Part shown: positions 45,589-53,898 of the stretch, piece after piece
How positions within the stretch are numbered: the stretch's first letter is position 1
Layout of the letters: every line of letters starts with the position of its first letter
Source of the DNA: Beijerinckia sp. 28-YEA-48
GTDB taxonomy: Bacteria; Pseudomonadota; Alphaproteobacteria; Rhizobiales; Beijerinckiaceae
DNA: 64,000 nucleotides
Assembly (NCBI RefSeq): GCF_900104955.1
Contig: NZ_FNSI01000001.1
Span: forward strand, 716,001 to 780,000
Reading direction: 5' to 3'
Position numbers and translations under genes: made by a program
Notes under the pieces: generated by a model
Database searches by the model: none
What the model saw: the letters and a program-made list of their open reading frames with translations, nothing else
What the model was told of the DNA's origin: nothing

Positions 45589-46056
45589 ATGGACATGAAC
45601 AGGACTGGTCTTGGTGAACATCTTGATCGCGGCCGCGCCGCTGTCGTTTCACTGACGAATGCCAACGAAGTCACGACGGAAGATGTGGTGCGGTTGCGCC
45701 GATTGATCTTCTCGCAAACCAGTGTCGGGCGTGACGAAGCCGAGGCGCTGTTTCATCTTGAGCGTAGCAGCGCGGTGAAATGCCCCGAATGGACGGCACT
45801 GTTCGTCGAGGCGATCACCGATCACGTCGTCTGGCAGGCGCGTCCGACCGGCGTCGTCAACACACCGCAAGCCGAATGGTTGATCCAGCAGGCAGACAAG
45901 ACCTGCACGCTCAACACCTTCGCTTTGCTGGTCAATGTCCTGGCCGAGGCGCATCGGGTACCGGCTTGGTTGCCGGCGGCGGTTCGCGGTCGCGCGGGCG
46001 CAGGCTGGCAAGGGCTCGGAAATGTCTTGGAAAAGGCCGTGCAGAAGGCCGCTTGA
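45589..46056 (+). CDS. Conserved protein of unknown function between the autotransporter and pccA
   Basis: 155 aa, starting MDMNRTGLGEHLDRGRAAVV. It is soluble, with no signal peptide or membrane helix. Recognisable internal patterns are VVRLRRLIFSQTSVGRDEAEALF and the Trp-rich WTALFVEAITDHVVWQARPTGVV. These look like an EF-hand-like/TerB-like helical repeat, but no catalytic motif is evident. It precedes pccA by 95 bp on the same strand, so a role linked to PccA expression or to biotin enzymes is possible but unproven. Confidence 0.75.
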   Translation: MDMNRTGLGEHLDRGRAAVVSLTNANEVTTEDVVRLRRLIFSQTSVGRDEAEALFHLERSSAVKCPEWTALFVEAITDHVVWQARPTGVVNTPQAEWLIQQADKTCTLNTFALLVNVLAEAHRVPAWLPAAVRGRAGAGWQGLGNVLEKAVQKAA

Positions 46057-46151
46057 GCCGTATTTTCTGTAAAATTGACCTATAGACGGCTGTGCGTGCC
46101 CCTTTTAGAACAGTCGGGCCGGCGCTTTCCTTGCCGGCCGTCGGGGCATGA

Positions 46152-48161
46152 ATGTTCAAGAAAATTCTGATCGCCAATCGGGGCGAGATTGCTTGCCGTG
46201 TCATCAAAACCGCCCGCCGCATGGGAATTGCCACGGTTGCGGTTTATTCGGACGCTGATCGTGATGCCCTGCATGTGGCGATGGCCGATGAGGCCGTCCA
46301 CATCGGCCCAGCGCCCGCCGCCGAATCCTATCTCCTGATCGACCGGATCGTCGCCGCCTGCCAGCAGACGGGGGCCGAGGCCGTGCATCCGGGCTACGGC
46401 TTCCTATCGGAGCGCCAGGCCTTCGCCGAGGCGCTAAAAGCGGCCGGCATCATCTTCATCGGCCCCAATCCGCGCGCCATCGCCGCCATGGGCGACAAGA
46501 TCGAGTCGAAGAAATTCGCCAATGCGGCCAAGGTTTCGACCGTGCCGGGGCATCTGGGCGTGATCGACAGTCCGGAACATGCGGTGCAGATCGCCGACGA
46601 GATCGGCTATCCGGTGATGATCAAGGCGTCGGCGGGTGGCGGCGGCAAGGGCATGCGCATTGCCAACTCGCGCGATGAGGTGGCGGAAGGATTTGAACGG
46701 GCGAAGTCCGAGGCCCTGTCGTCCTTCGGCGACGATCGTGTCTTCATCGAAAAGTTCATCGTCAATCCACGCCATATCGAAATTCAGGTGCTTGGCGACA
46801 AGCACGGCAATGTCATCTATCTCGGCGAGCGCGAATGTTCGATCCAGCGCCGCAACCAGAAGGTGATCGAGGAAGCGCCGTCACCGCTGCTCGATGAGGA
46901 AACGCGCCGCGCCATGGGCGCGCAAGCCGTCGCTCTCGCCAAGGCGGTCGATTACGATTCCGCCGGCACCGTCGAATTCGTCGCCGGCCAGGATCGCAGC
47001 TTCTACTTTCTGGAAATGAACACCCGTCTGCAAGTCGAGCATCCGGTGACCGAACTCGTCACCGGCATCGATCTGGTGGAGCAGATGATCCGTGTGGCGG
47101 CCGGCGAAACGCTGGCGATCCGCCAGAGCCATGTGCATCTGCGGGGATGGGCGGTGGAAAGCCGCGTCTATGCGGAAGACCCAGTGCGCGGCTTCCTGCC
47201 GTCGACCGGCCGCCTGGTGAAATATCGGCCGCCGACGGAAGGCCATTACGATGGCGTCACCGTGCGCAATGACACGGGCGTGCAGGAAGGCGGCGAGATC
47301 TCGATCTATTACGATCCGATGATCGCCAAGCTCGTCACGCATGCGGGCGATCGTGAGGCGGCCATCGACGCGCAAGCGCGGGCACTCGATGAATTCGTCA
47401 TCGATGGCATCCGCCACAATATTCCGTTTCTGTCGTCGTTGATGCAGCACAAGCGCTGGCGCGAGGCCCGCTTGTCGACTGGCTTCATCGCCGAGGAATA
47501 TCCGCATGGCTTCGCCATGCCGATGCCGGAAGGGGAAGCGCGCTTCGCTCTCACTGCCATCGCTGTTCATGCCGACCATGTCGCCAATGAGCGCAAGCGG
47601 CAGATTTCCGGCCAGATGCAAACGCAAAATCCGGTGGTGTTCCTGCGCGAACGCGCCGTCATTCTGCATGGCGAGCGCATCAACATTGTCGTCGACGAAG
47701 CTGACGATGGTTTGCTGGTTCGGATCGACGATGCGTCGGCGCGGGCGCTGCGCGTGCAATCGAGCTGGGTGCCAGGTGAATTGGTGTGGCGCGGTATGAT
47801 CGACGACACGCCCTATGCCGCGCAGCTTCGTCCTGTGCTCAACGGTATGGCGTTGACCAGCCACGGCACCGCCGCGATCATTCATGTTTACACACGGCGA
47901 GAGGCCGATCTCGCGGCGATCATGCCGGAAAAGAAACAGGCCGACACGTCGAAGGCATTGATCTGCCCGATGCCCGGGCTGGTGAAAACGATCTTCGTCA
48001 CCGAAGGGCAGCAGGTGAGCGCTGGCGAGCCGCTCTGCATCGTCGAGGCGATGAAGATGGAGAATGTGCTGCGGGCCGAGCGCGACGTGACCGTGCGCAA
48101 GTTGTTGGCCAAGGCCGGCGACTCGCTGGCCGTCGATGCGGTGATCATGGAATTTGCTTGA
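46152..48161 (+). CDS. pccA: Propionyl-CoA carboxylase alpha (biotin carboxylase/biotin carrier) subunit
   Basis: 669 aa. The biotin carboxylase domain (about 1-450) begins MFKKILIANRGEIACRVIKTAR. It has the ATP-grasp loop KASAGGGGKGMRIANSRDE and the catalytic MNTRLQVEHPVTELVTG. A linker/BT domain follows, and a C-terminal biotinyl domain with the biotin Lys in EAMKMENVL about 35 residues from the end. It supplies carboxybiotin to PccB. The domain order fits propionyl-CoA or 3-methylcrotonyl-CoA carboxylase; the PccB sequence supports the former. Confidence 0.95.
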   Translation: MFKKILIANRGEIACRVIKTARRMGIATVAVYSDADRDALHVAMADEAVHIGPAPAAESYLLIDRIVAACQQTGAEAVHPGYGFLSERQAFAEALKAAGIIFIGPNPRAIAAMGDKIESKKFANAAKVSTVPGHLGVIDSPEHAVQIADEIGYPVMIKASAGGGGKGMRIANSRDEVAEGFERAKSEALSSFGDDRVFIEKFIVNPRHIEIQVLGDKHGNVIYLGERECSIQRRNQKVIEEAPSPLLDEETRRAMGAQAVALAKAVDYDSAGTVEFVAGQDRSFYFLEMNTRLQVEHPVTELVTGIDLVEQMIRVAAGETLAIRQSHVHLRGWAVESRVYAEDPVRGFLPSTGRLVKYRPPTEGHYDGVTVRNDTGVQEGGEISIYYDPMIAKLVTHAGDREAAIDAQARALDEFVIDGIRHNIPFLSSLMQHKRWREARLSTGFIAEEYPHGFAMPMPEGEARFALTAIAVHADHVANERKRQISGQMQTQNPVVFLRERAVILHGERINIVVDEADDGLLVRIDDASARALRVQSSWVPGELVWRGMIDDTPYAAQLRPVLNGMALTSHGTAAIIHVYTRREADLAAIMPEKKQADTSKALICPMPGLVKTIFVTEGQQVSAGEPLCIVEAMKMENVLRAERDVTVRKLLAKAGDSLAVDAVIMEFA

Positions 48162-48189
48162 GGGTCTTCATAGCGTTTCACAGCTCGAC

Positions 48190-48219
48190 GGACTCGTCGA
48201 GCGCCATGAAGACGAGTCC
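48190..48219. repeat. Inverted repeat between pccA and the NTF2-like gene
   Basis: GGACTCGTC and GACGAGTCC form a perfect 9-bp inverted repeat with a 12-nt loop. A second overlapping stem (CTCGAC/GTCGAG) is possible. No T-run is present on either strand. Confidence 0.5.
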
Positions 48220-48235
48220 AAATAAGAGGATCTAA

Positions 48236-48268
48236 GCAAAATTGCGTTTCTACCGAAACGTGATTTGC
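48236..48268. repeat. GTTTC-N4-GAAAC inverted repeat, copy 3
   Basis: GCAAAATTGCGTTTC-TACC-GAAACGTGATTTGC; the arms match at 11-12 of 14 positions. It lies between convergent genes and could also help terminate transcription. Confidence 0.55.
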
Positions 48269-48269
48269 T

Positions 48270-48701
48270 CTAGTCGCGGGTCCGCAAATCCTCAGGCATC
48301 GGCTCGTCGGGGCTTTCCGTGTCCCAGGCTTGCGCGACGATGCGCCAGGCTCCGGCGTCTTTGATCAGAAGCATCATTTCGACGCCGTGGCTTATCTTCT
48401 CGTTGTTTTCGGTGATCCGACAACCCGCCGCCGCAATGGCGACATTGCCGAAAATGCGAATGTCCACGCCCAGGACGTCTTCATGGAAGGCGCGAAGGTT
48501 GGTCTGGGCCAGGCCCTTCATACGAGTGACGAAATCCTCGACGCTCTGTGATCTGGCCGGGCGCACTGCTGCAAAGAGGGCGGCGCCGGGAAGAAAATCT
48601 CCGGCAAAGCCGGTCCAGTTGCCGGAGGTTCCTGGTGTCCAGGCGAGGCTGGCGAATTGCCTGGCAATAATGGCATCGATGGCTTTACGATCATCGCTCA
48701 T
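48270..48701 (-). CDS. NTF2-like/SnoaL-type small protein
   Basis: 143 aa. The pattern fits the cone-shaped NTF2-like fold of DUF4440/SnoaL proteins: an N-terminal helix (MSDDRKAIDAIIARQFASLAW), the central FVTRMKGLAQ, then the strands VLGVDIRIFGNVAIAAAGCRI, HGVEMMLLIKDAGAWRIVAQAW. Such proteins include ketosteroid isomerase-like enzymes and many with no known activity. The C-terminus is acidic (ESPDEPMPEDL). It is convergent with pccA. Confidence 0.78.
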   Translation of the reverse strand: MSDDRKAIDAIIARQFASLAWTPGTSGNWTGFAGDFLPGAALFAAVRPARSQSVEDFVTRMKGLAQTNLRAFHEDVLGVDIRIFGNVAIAAAGCRITENNEKISHGVEMMLLIKDAGAWRIVAQAWDTESPDEPMPEDLRTRD

Positions 48702-48810
48702 GGCGGCTCCGATGGCTGCCTATTGGTGAGACAATAGTGAGCGCAGTGGCGGGCTGGACGCAAGCCAGCGAGGGCGTTATCGCTTTGTTGATCTGAAACT
48801 TGAGGCCGTT

Positions 48811-49326
48811 ATGCCGCTTTATTTCGCCTATGGCTCGAACATGGATGTGGCGGCGATGCAGGTGCGCTGCCCGCGTTCGCGGCCGGTAAGCCGGGCAATC
48901 CTGCCGCGCCATCGCTTCATCATCATGGCGGAAGGCTATGCCTCTGTGCAGCGCGATGGCACGCGCAGCGTGCATGGCGTGTTGTGGGACGTGGCGCTGG
49001 GCGATATGCGGACGCTCGATACCTATGAGAGCATTGGCAGCGGTCTCTACACCAAGATTTCCCAGCCGGTGTTGCGCGATGCGGGGGCGTCGGTGCGCGC
49101 GCTGGTTTATGTCGGACGTGGCAAAGGCGGCGGTCGCCCGCTCGATGGCTATATGGAAGCGGTGATCGCGGCGGCGAAATCCTGGCAGTTGCCGGAGAAC
49201 TACATGCGCGAATTGTCCGCGCTGGCGCCAGGTATGGGGCAGACGACGACGTCGCAAGGTTTCACGCAACCGACGGTGGCGCCGAAAGTCAGGCCGCGTT
49301 TCGCGACGCCGTTGGATCGGCGCTGA
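48811..49326 (+). CDS. Gamma-glutamylcyclotransferase-like protein
   Basis: 171 aa. It opens with the family hallmark YFAYGSNMD at residues 4-12, the substrate-binding loop. The conserved acidic residue expected to act as general base is in LDTYESIGSGLYTKI (near residue 75). These enzymes form 5-oxoproline from gamma-glutamyl compounds; bacterial members often have unknown substrates. The C-terminal 30 residues are low-complexity (Thr, Pro, Arg rich). Confidence 0.85.
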   Translation: MPLYFAYGSNMDVAAMQVRCPRSRPVSRAILPRHRFIIMAEGYASVQRDGTRSVHGVLWDVALGDMRTLDTYESIGSGLYTKISQPVLRDAGASVRALVYVGRGKGGGRPLDGYMEAVIAAAKSWQLPENYMRELSALAPGMGQTTTSQGFTQPTVAPKVRPRFATPLDRR

Positions 49327-49329
49327 TTT

Positions 49330-49360
49330 GAACCGTCGCGGGGTTGAGCCGCGGCGGTTC
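49330..49360. terminator. Stem-loop between convergent genes
   Basis: GAACCGTCGCGG pairs with CCGCGGCGGTTC (one T-G) around a 7-nt loop. It lies between the cyclotransferase-like gene and the Bug-protein gene. The T-run is poor. Confidence 0.45.
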
Positions 49361-49375
49361 CCTATCGAAGTCCGA

Positions 49376-50347
49376 TCAATTGATGACGGTGTTGGATTTT
49401 TTCACCACGTCGGACCAGCGGGCCGACTCTTCGATCATCATCTTGCGGAAGTCTTCGCCGCTCGAGCCGATCGGATCGGTCCCTTCGCTGGCGAAGCGCT
49501 CACGGACGAACGGGCTGCTGACTGCATCGATGCTGGCCGCCCGCAGCTTTTCGACCACGTCTTGCGGCGTTCCCTTCGGCACGACGAAGCCATACCAGGC
49601 GCCGGTCGCATAATCCTTGATGCCGGCTTCCATCAAGGTCGGCACGTCGGGCAGAGCCGTGATACGCTTGTCCGGGCTCACGGCCAACGCCTTCACCGTC
49701 CCTGACGAAATCAGCCCGGTGACGGATGGCAGGCTGGTGATCATGAAATCGGTCTGTCCACTGACAAGATCATTGAGGGCAGGGCCAGCGCCGCGATAAG
49801 GCACATGGGTGACATCGAGATCGCCGAGCTGAGCCATCAGCATGACCGCCAGGTGGCTGGCCGATCCATTGCCGGCGCTGCCGTAGCTGAGTTTCCTGGG
49901 ATTTTTTTTCGCGAAGTCGATGAACTCGGCGACCGAATTAAACGGCGATTTCTGCGGCACGACGAGCACCAGCGACACCGAGGCCAGAAGCGTCACGGGT
50001 TCGAAAGCCTGCAGCGGGTCGACTTTCAGATTTTTGAACAGATGAGGGTTGACCACCATCGGACCTTGGTTGGCCATGAGCATCGTATAGCCGTCGGCCG
50101 GTGCGGCTGCGACGATCTGCGAGGCAAGATTGCCGCCGCCCGTGCCGTTGTTTTCGACGATCACGGCTTGTCCCATTCTCTCGCCTACGGCCTGCGCCAC
50201 GATGCGCGCGACCGCGTCCGTGCCGCCGCCGGCCGCATAGGGAACGAGCAATTTAATAGGACGTGCAGGGAAGTCCTGCGCGAACGCGGGTGGGAGTCCA
50301 AGAAGCGCCAATGCCAGGCCGGCTTGAACGAGACGCTGTTTGAACAT
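49376..50347 (-). CDS. Bug/TctC-family tripartite tricarboxylate-type solute receptor
   Basis: 323 aa from ATG 50347 (MFKQRLVQAGLALALLG), which has GGAGGT just upstream; 11 further codons are open but lack a site. Signal peptide with cleavage near AFAQD. Mature signatures are RPIKLLVPYAAGGGTDAVARI, the VVENNGTGGGNLASQIVAAA loop and FVVPKGTPQDVVEKL near the end. It binds a carboxylate in the periplasm for TctAB-type uptake or sensing. No tctA or tctB membrane gene is nearby. It is the last gene of the four-gene catabolic cluster. Confidence 0.93.
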   Translation of the reverse strand: MFKQRLVQAGLALALLGLPPAFAQDFPARPIKLLVPYAAGGGTDAVARIVAQAVGERMGQAVIVENNGTGGGNLASQIVAAAPADGYTMLMANQGPMVVNPHLFKNLKVDPLQAFEPVTLLASVSLVLVVPQKSPFNSVAEFIDFAKKNPRKLSYGSAGNGSASHLAVMLMAQLGDLDVTHVPYRGAGPALNDLVSGQTDFMITSLPSVTGLISSGTVKALAVSPDKRITALPDVPTLMEAGIKDYATGAWYGFVVPKGTPQDVVEKLRAASIDAVSSPFVRERFASEGTDPIGSSGEDFRKMMIEESARWSDVVKKSNTVIN

Positions 50348-50376
50348 GTTACCTCCTCCAAAATTCAATACTGTTT

Positions 50377-51573
50377 TCATCGCATCTCACGCGGTAAGCG
50401 TGCTTCGTCGGTGCTGATCGGCATGAGCACACGACCCTCCATCAAACGGCGCGCCGTGCGAAAAACGATGGCTTCTTCAGCAATGCTTTCATCGCCGTCC
50501 TGTCGTACCGTCGCGTCGACAGGCAGAATGCCGCTTGGATGTCCGATCCGCAGTTTGGAGCGGTCGGCCGGCTTCTGAGAGAGTTGGTTTGCGATTGTGC
50601 CGGGGATTTGGGACGCGACCGCAAGACACATCGCAGCCGTCAACGGTGTCGCCTTGTGCGGCTGACCGGCGGAGATCATCCGCGCCGTCAGATCCATCTG
50701 GGAGGCTTGGACGATATCTCCCGAGCTCATGGTCGTCTGTTGGGGTGGGCTCAAAATGCCGACGATTGGCAAATTCTTCAGTTTGGTGCGCGCTTCCTGC
50801 GGATCGCTCACCAGCCCCATGGCCACGGCAGCGGCGACGCGAATGTCCTCGAAGGCCGTCATGGCGCGGGCATTGTTGGTCAACGCCTCCGGCGTCTCCG
50901 TGCCACTCAGGCCAATCGTCTCGGCTTTGACGAAAACCGCCGGATTGGCGGCATCGACGAGCGACATCTGGATCCTGCCGAACGGGGGAATATTCAAGTC
51001 ATCGATGGCTTTGCCGGTTGGCAGAAGTTTGCCGGTCGTCGCGCCGCCGAGATCGGTGAACGCCAGTTCGATTTCAGCTCCCGTGCCGCCAACACCCTGA
51101 ATGGCGCATGCGCCATTCACCGCCGCCTTGCCATCCTCGACAGGAAAGTGCGCGACAATGATCTTGCCGGTATTGGTATTGTGAATGCGCACGGTGGCGC
51201 GGTCACCATCGGCTTTCACCAGGCCTTCATCGAGCGCGAACGGGCCGACAGCGGCTGAAATATTGCCGCAGTTTCCACGATAGCCGACAACCGGCTGTCC
51301 GATCGCGACCTGCGCAAAGGTGTAATCCACGTCCGCATCAGGGTGGGTCGGCGGTCCGATGACCGCGATCTTCGACAAGGATGAAATACCTCCGCCCAGG
51401 CCGTCGAGCTGGCGTCCGTTGGGGTCGGGAGAGCCCAGGGCCGCCAGAAACAGAGGATCCCACGGCCGGTAGTCTTTCGGCGTCGTGATCGGCGGCAGGT
51501 CGCGTTGATGAAAGAACAAGGCTCGGCTCGTTCCACCGCGCATATAAACGGCCGGAATGGCTATCTGGCCCAT
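50377..51573 (-). CDS. PrpF-like isomerase (2-methylaconitate cis-trans isomerase family)
   Basis: 398 aa from ATG 51573 (MGQIAIPAVYMRGGTSRALF). Homologues start at MRGGTS-type residues near position 11, so the 42-codon upstream extension is discarded. PrpF fold of two similar alpha/beta barrels (diaminopimelate-epimerase-like). It retains the catalytic-site Lys (SSLSKIAVIGPP) and Cys (GYRGNCGNISAAVGPFA) that PrpF enzymes use to move the double bond. Ligands in the family are 2-methylaconitate and aconitate isomers. It sits between the GalD-like gene and the Bug gene. Confidence 0.92.
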   Translation of the reverse strand: MGQIAIPAVYMRGGTSRALFFHQRDLPPITTPKDYRPWDPLFLAALGSPDPNGRQLDGLGGGISSLSKIAVIGPPTHPDADVDYTFAQVAIGQPVVGYRGNCGNISAAVGPFALDEGLVKADGDRATVRIHNTNTGKIIVAHFPVEDGKAAVNGACAIQGVGGTGAEIELAFTDLGGATTGKLLPTGKAIDDLNIPPFGRIQMSLVDAANPAVFVKAETIGLSGTETPEALTNNARAMTAFEDIRVAAAVAMGLVSDPQEARTKLKNLPIVGILSPPQQTTMSSGDIVQASQMDLTARMISAGQPHKATPLTAAMCLAVASQIPGTIANQLSQKPADRSKLRIGHPSGILPVDATVRQDGDESIAEEAIVFRTARRLMEGRVLMPISTDEARLPREMR

Positions 51574-51644
51574 GTAGAACTCCTTGGACACACTTTGCTT
51601 GGGGCACGCGGCCGCAACGGACGAAACTGGGTGACGGATCGCGC

Positions 51645-52778
51645 CTAGGCCATTTCGCGCGTTTTCTCGATCAAGCCGCTGGTTTGCGGCCCTGTCCATA
51701 CAGTCGATGGCACATAGACTTCTCCTGCCATCAGCCGGCGGGCGTGCCGAACCAGAGATGCCTGTTCCACCACGACGGAGCCATCCTTGTCTTGGACTTT
51801 GACATCGACGAACATCTTTCCTTGCGGATGTTCAATCGCGATATGCGTGACGCCGTCCGCGGCTTGCGACAGGGCGGCGACGTCGTAAGCGACCGTGCCG
51901 GGTATGCAGCTTGCTGTCGAAAGGCAGACGCCGCCGGTCACGGCATAGGCTGTCGCGATCGCGTGGGGCATGAAGTAGCGCGAAGCGATCGTGCCCCCTG
52001 CGCATGGTGGAGCGACCAGGGCAATTTTGGGAATGACGCGACCAGTCACGTCGCCAAAGCCCATCCGCTCTCCAGCGATCAGCCGAATTTTCTCCAGCGT
52101 CGCCAACAGTTGCCGATCGGTATCGAGTTCGATCTTGGTTTCGTAGCCGGTCTTGCCGACCTGTTGGGCGGGCACGAAGACGATCGGCATGGCCATGTCC
52201 ACGCAGGACACGCGGACGCCATTGATCTCTTCCGCGCGCTGGCCGGTCGGGAAAAGCTTGCCGGTCTTGGCGCCGACCATTGCTTTAAAGTCCAACTGAA
52301 TGGGCGCGTAGGCATCGTTCACGCCATCGATCCGGTGGGTGCCTTCGTAATCGACGCGGCCTCCAGGCGTTTGCACCACAGCCTCGACCAATGAGTTGGT
52401 GTTGACGTCGAATATGCGAACGCGTGTTTCGCCGTCTTGCGCGGCCACCAAGCCTTCGTCGATCGCGAACGGCCCTACGCCGGTGAGAATGTTGCCGCAA
52501 GAGGGCGACGTATCGACTTCGGCGCGATCGACCCAAACCTGGCTGAACAGATAGTCGACATCCGCGTCGGCGCGCATCGACTTGCGGACGACGGCGACCT
52601 TGCTGGTCACGGGATCGGAGCCGCCGATGCCGTCGATCTGGCGGATGTGCGGGCTACCCATCACGCGCAGGAGAACCTGTTTCCGCGTTTCCATATCGGC
52701 GGGAAGATCCCCGTCCTTGAAATAGGGCCCGCGTGAGGTTCCGCCACGCATCAGAACGCATTTGATGGGTGTTTGCAT
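51645..52778 (-). CDS. GalD-like isomerase (4-oxalomesaconate tautomerase/PrpF family)
   Basis: 377 aa, starting MQTPIKCVLMRGGTSRGPYF. It is a second PrpF-fold protein, distinct from its neighbour. VMGSPHIRQIDGIGGSDPVTSK, the Lys in TSKVAVVRK and the Cys in VDTSPSCGNILTGVGPFAI are typical of 4-oxalomesaconate tautomerase of gallate breakdown. The C-terminal ITGGVCLSTASCIPGT-like region (TGGVCLSTASCIPG) is present. No gallate dioxygenase or hydratase is adjacent, so the real substrate may be another unsaturated tricarboxylate. Confidence 0.9.
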   Translation of the reverse strand: MQTPIKCVLMRGGTSRGPYFKDGDLPADMETRKQVLLRVMGSPHIRQIDGIGGSDPVTSKVAVVRKSMRADADVDYLFSQVWVDRAEVDTSPSCGNILTGVGPFAIDEGLVAAQDGETRVRIFDVNTNSLVEAVVQTPGGRVDYEGTHRIDGVNDAYAPIQLDFKAMVGAKTGKLFPTGQRAEEINGVRVSCVDMAMPIVFVPAQQVGKTGYETKIELDTDRQLLATLEKIRLIAGERMGFGDVTGRVIPKIALVAPPCAGGTIASRYFMPHAIATAYAVTGGVCLSTASCIPGTVAYDVAALSQAADGVTHIAIEHPQGKMFVDVKVQDKDGSVVVEQASLVRHARRLMAGEVYVPSTVWTGPQTSGLIEKTREMA

Positions 52779-52877
52779 ATCTCGCGCCTCTTGGTCGTCA
52801 GAAGTTGGGTGGTTTTCAGCGGCCCTGTGTCCGCAATGGTTCCCATGCGCTTGCGCACCGGAGGTCGATGCTTTGCG

Positions 52878-53789
52878 TTACAAAGCTGCGGGAACGACGG
52901 TTTTCACGATCGAGGCATCCAATGCCTCGAACGCGTGGTAATTAATCAGCTCGTAGAGCTCCTCGCGGGTCTGCATCTTGCCGACTTGTTCGCGCGTGCC
53001 GCCATGAGCTTTGATCGATTGATACAGCTCGCGATGGGCGGCGGCTGCGGCACGCAGAGCACTTACGGGCCAGATCACCATGCGATAGCCCATCGCCTCA
53101 ATGTCCGCGGCGCTGAAGAAGGGCGTCCGGCCGAACTCCGTCATATTTGCGAGCAAAGGTACGCCCGGCATGCGACGGGCGAATTCTTTGAACATCTCGG
53201 CATCGGTCAAGGCTTCCGGAAAAATTCCATCGGCGCCAGCTTCCAGATAGAGCTTCGCCCGCGCCACAGCACCGTCCATGCCTTCGCTGGCGACTGCATC
53301 GGTGCGAGCAATAATGTAGAGGTGGCGTCTTGCCTTGCGGGCGGCAGCGATCTTGGCCGCCATATCGGTTGGATCGGCGAGTTTTTTATCGTTCAGATGA
53401 CCGCACTTCTTGGGAAGAATCTGATCTTCGAGGTGAACGGCCGCCGCGCCTGCGTCCTCGAACGTGCGCACCATATTCATGACGTTGAGAACTTCGCCGT
53501 ACCCCGTGTCGCCGTCGACGAGCAAAGGCAGTCCGGAGGCCCGGGTGATCTGTTGAATGAAGAAGGCAACTTGCTCGACCGTGATGATGCCGGTGTCCGG
53601 CAATCCCATCGAGGCGGACATCGCGGCGCCCGACAGGTAGAGAGCTTCAAAGCCTGCTGCCTTCGCTTCCAGCGCGGAAAGACCATTGTAAGCGCCAGGC
53701 AATCTGACGATGTCGGGCCTTGCGAGCAGCGCCCTGAAGCGATCCCCCGCTGGCACGGCGCTATAGGTTTCTCCCACGAGATAGGTCAC
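52878..53789 (-). CDS. Isocitrate lyase/PEP mutase-family lyase, methylisocitrate-lyase-like
   Basis: 303 aa TIM barrel. The metal/phosphoenolpyruvate-type loop LLVDGDTGYGEVLNV is at residues 89-103. The catalytic Cys is at 129 in LPKKCGHLNDKKL, the KKCGH motif of isocitrate and methylisocitrate lyases (PEP mutase and oxaloacetate decarboxylase members usually lack it). IARTDAVASEGMDGAVARA and ANMTEFGRTPFF complete the pattern. It would cleave a 2-hydroxy tricarboxylate to succinate-type and pyruvate/glyoxylate-type products. It is the first gene of the cluster, divergent from the LysR gene. Confidence 0.92.
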   Translation of the reverse strand: MTYLVGETYSAVPAGDRFRALLARPDIVRLPGAYNGLSALEAKAAGFEALYLSGAAMSASMGLPDTGIITVEQVAFFIQQITRASGLPLLVDGDTGYGEVLNVMNMVRTFEDAGAAAVHLEDQILPKKCGHLNDKKLADPTDMAAKIAAARKARRHLYIIARTDAVASEGMDGAVARAKLYLEAGADGIFPEALTDAEMFKEFARRMPGVPLLANMTEFGRTPFFSAADIEAMGYRMVIWPVSALRAAAAAHRELYQSIKAHGGTREQVGKMQTREELYELINYHAFEALDASIVKTVVPAAL

Positions 53790-53847
53790 GGCTTCGTTGC
53801 TCCTTCACAGCAGTCAGCTACGCCTACGGTGCTGATTTCTTGATGTG

Positions 53848-53889
53848 AATTGCAATTTTTGCTATGATAATTGCATAATTTGCAATTAT
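53848..53889. promoter_or_regulatory. Operator region between the lyase and LysR genes
   Basis: ATAATTGCA-TAATT-TGCAATTAT (53867-53889) is a perfect 9-bp inverted repeat of the LysR T-N11-A type. A third related half-site dyad AATTGCAATT lies at 53848-53857. The LysR start at 53899 is 10 bp from the repeat, consistent with autorepression and divergent control of the lyase operon. Confidence 0.65.
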
Positions 53890-53898
53890 AGGTGGCCC

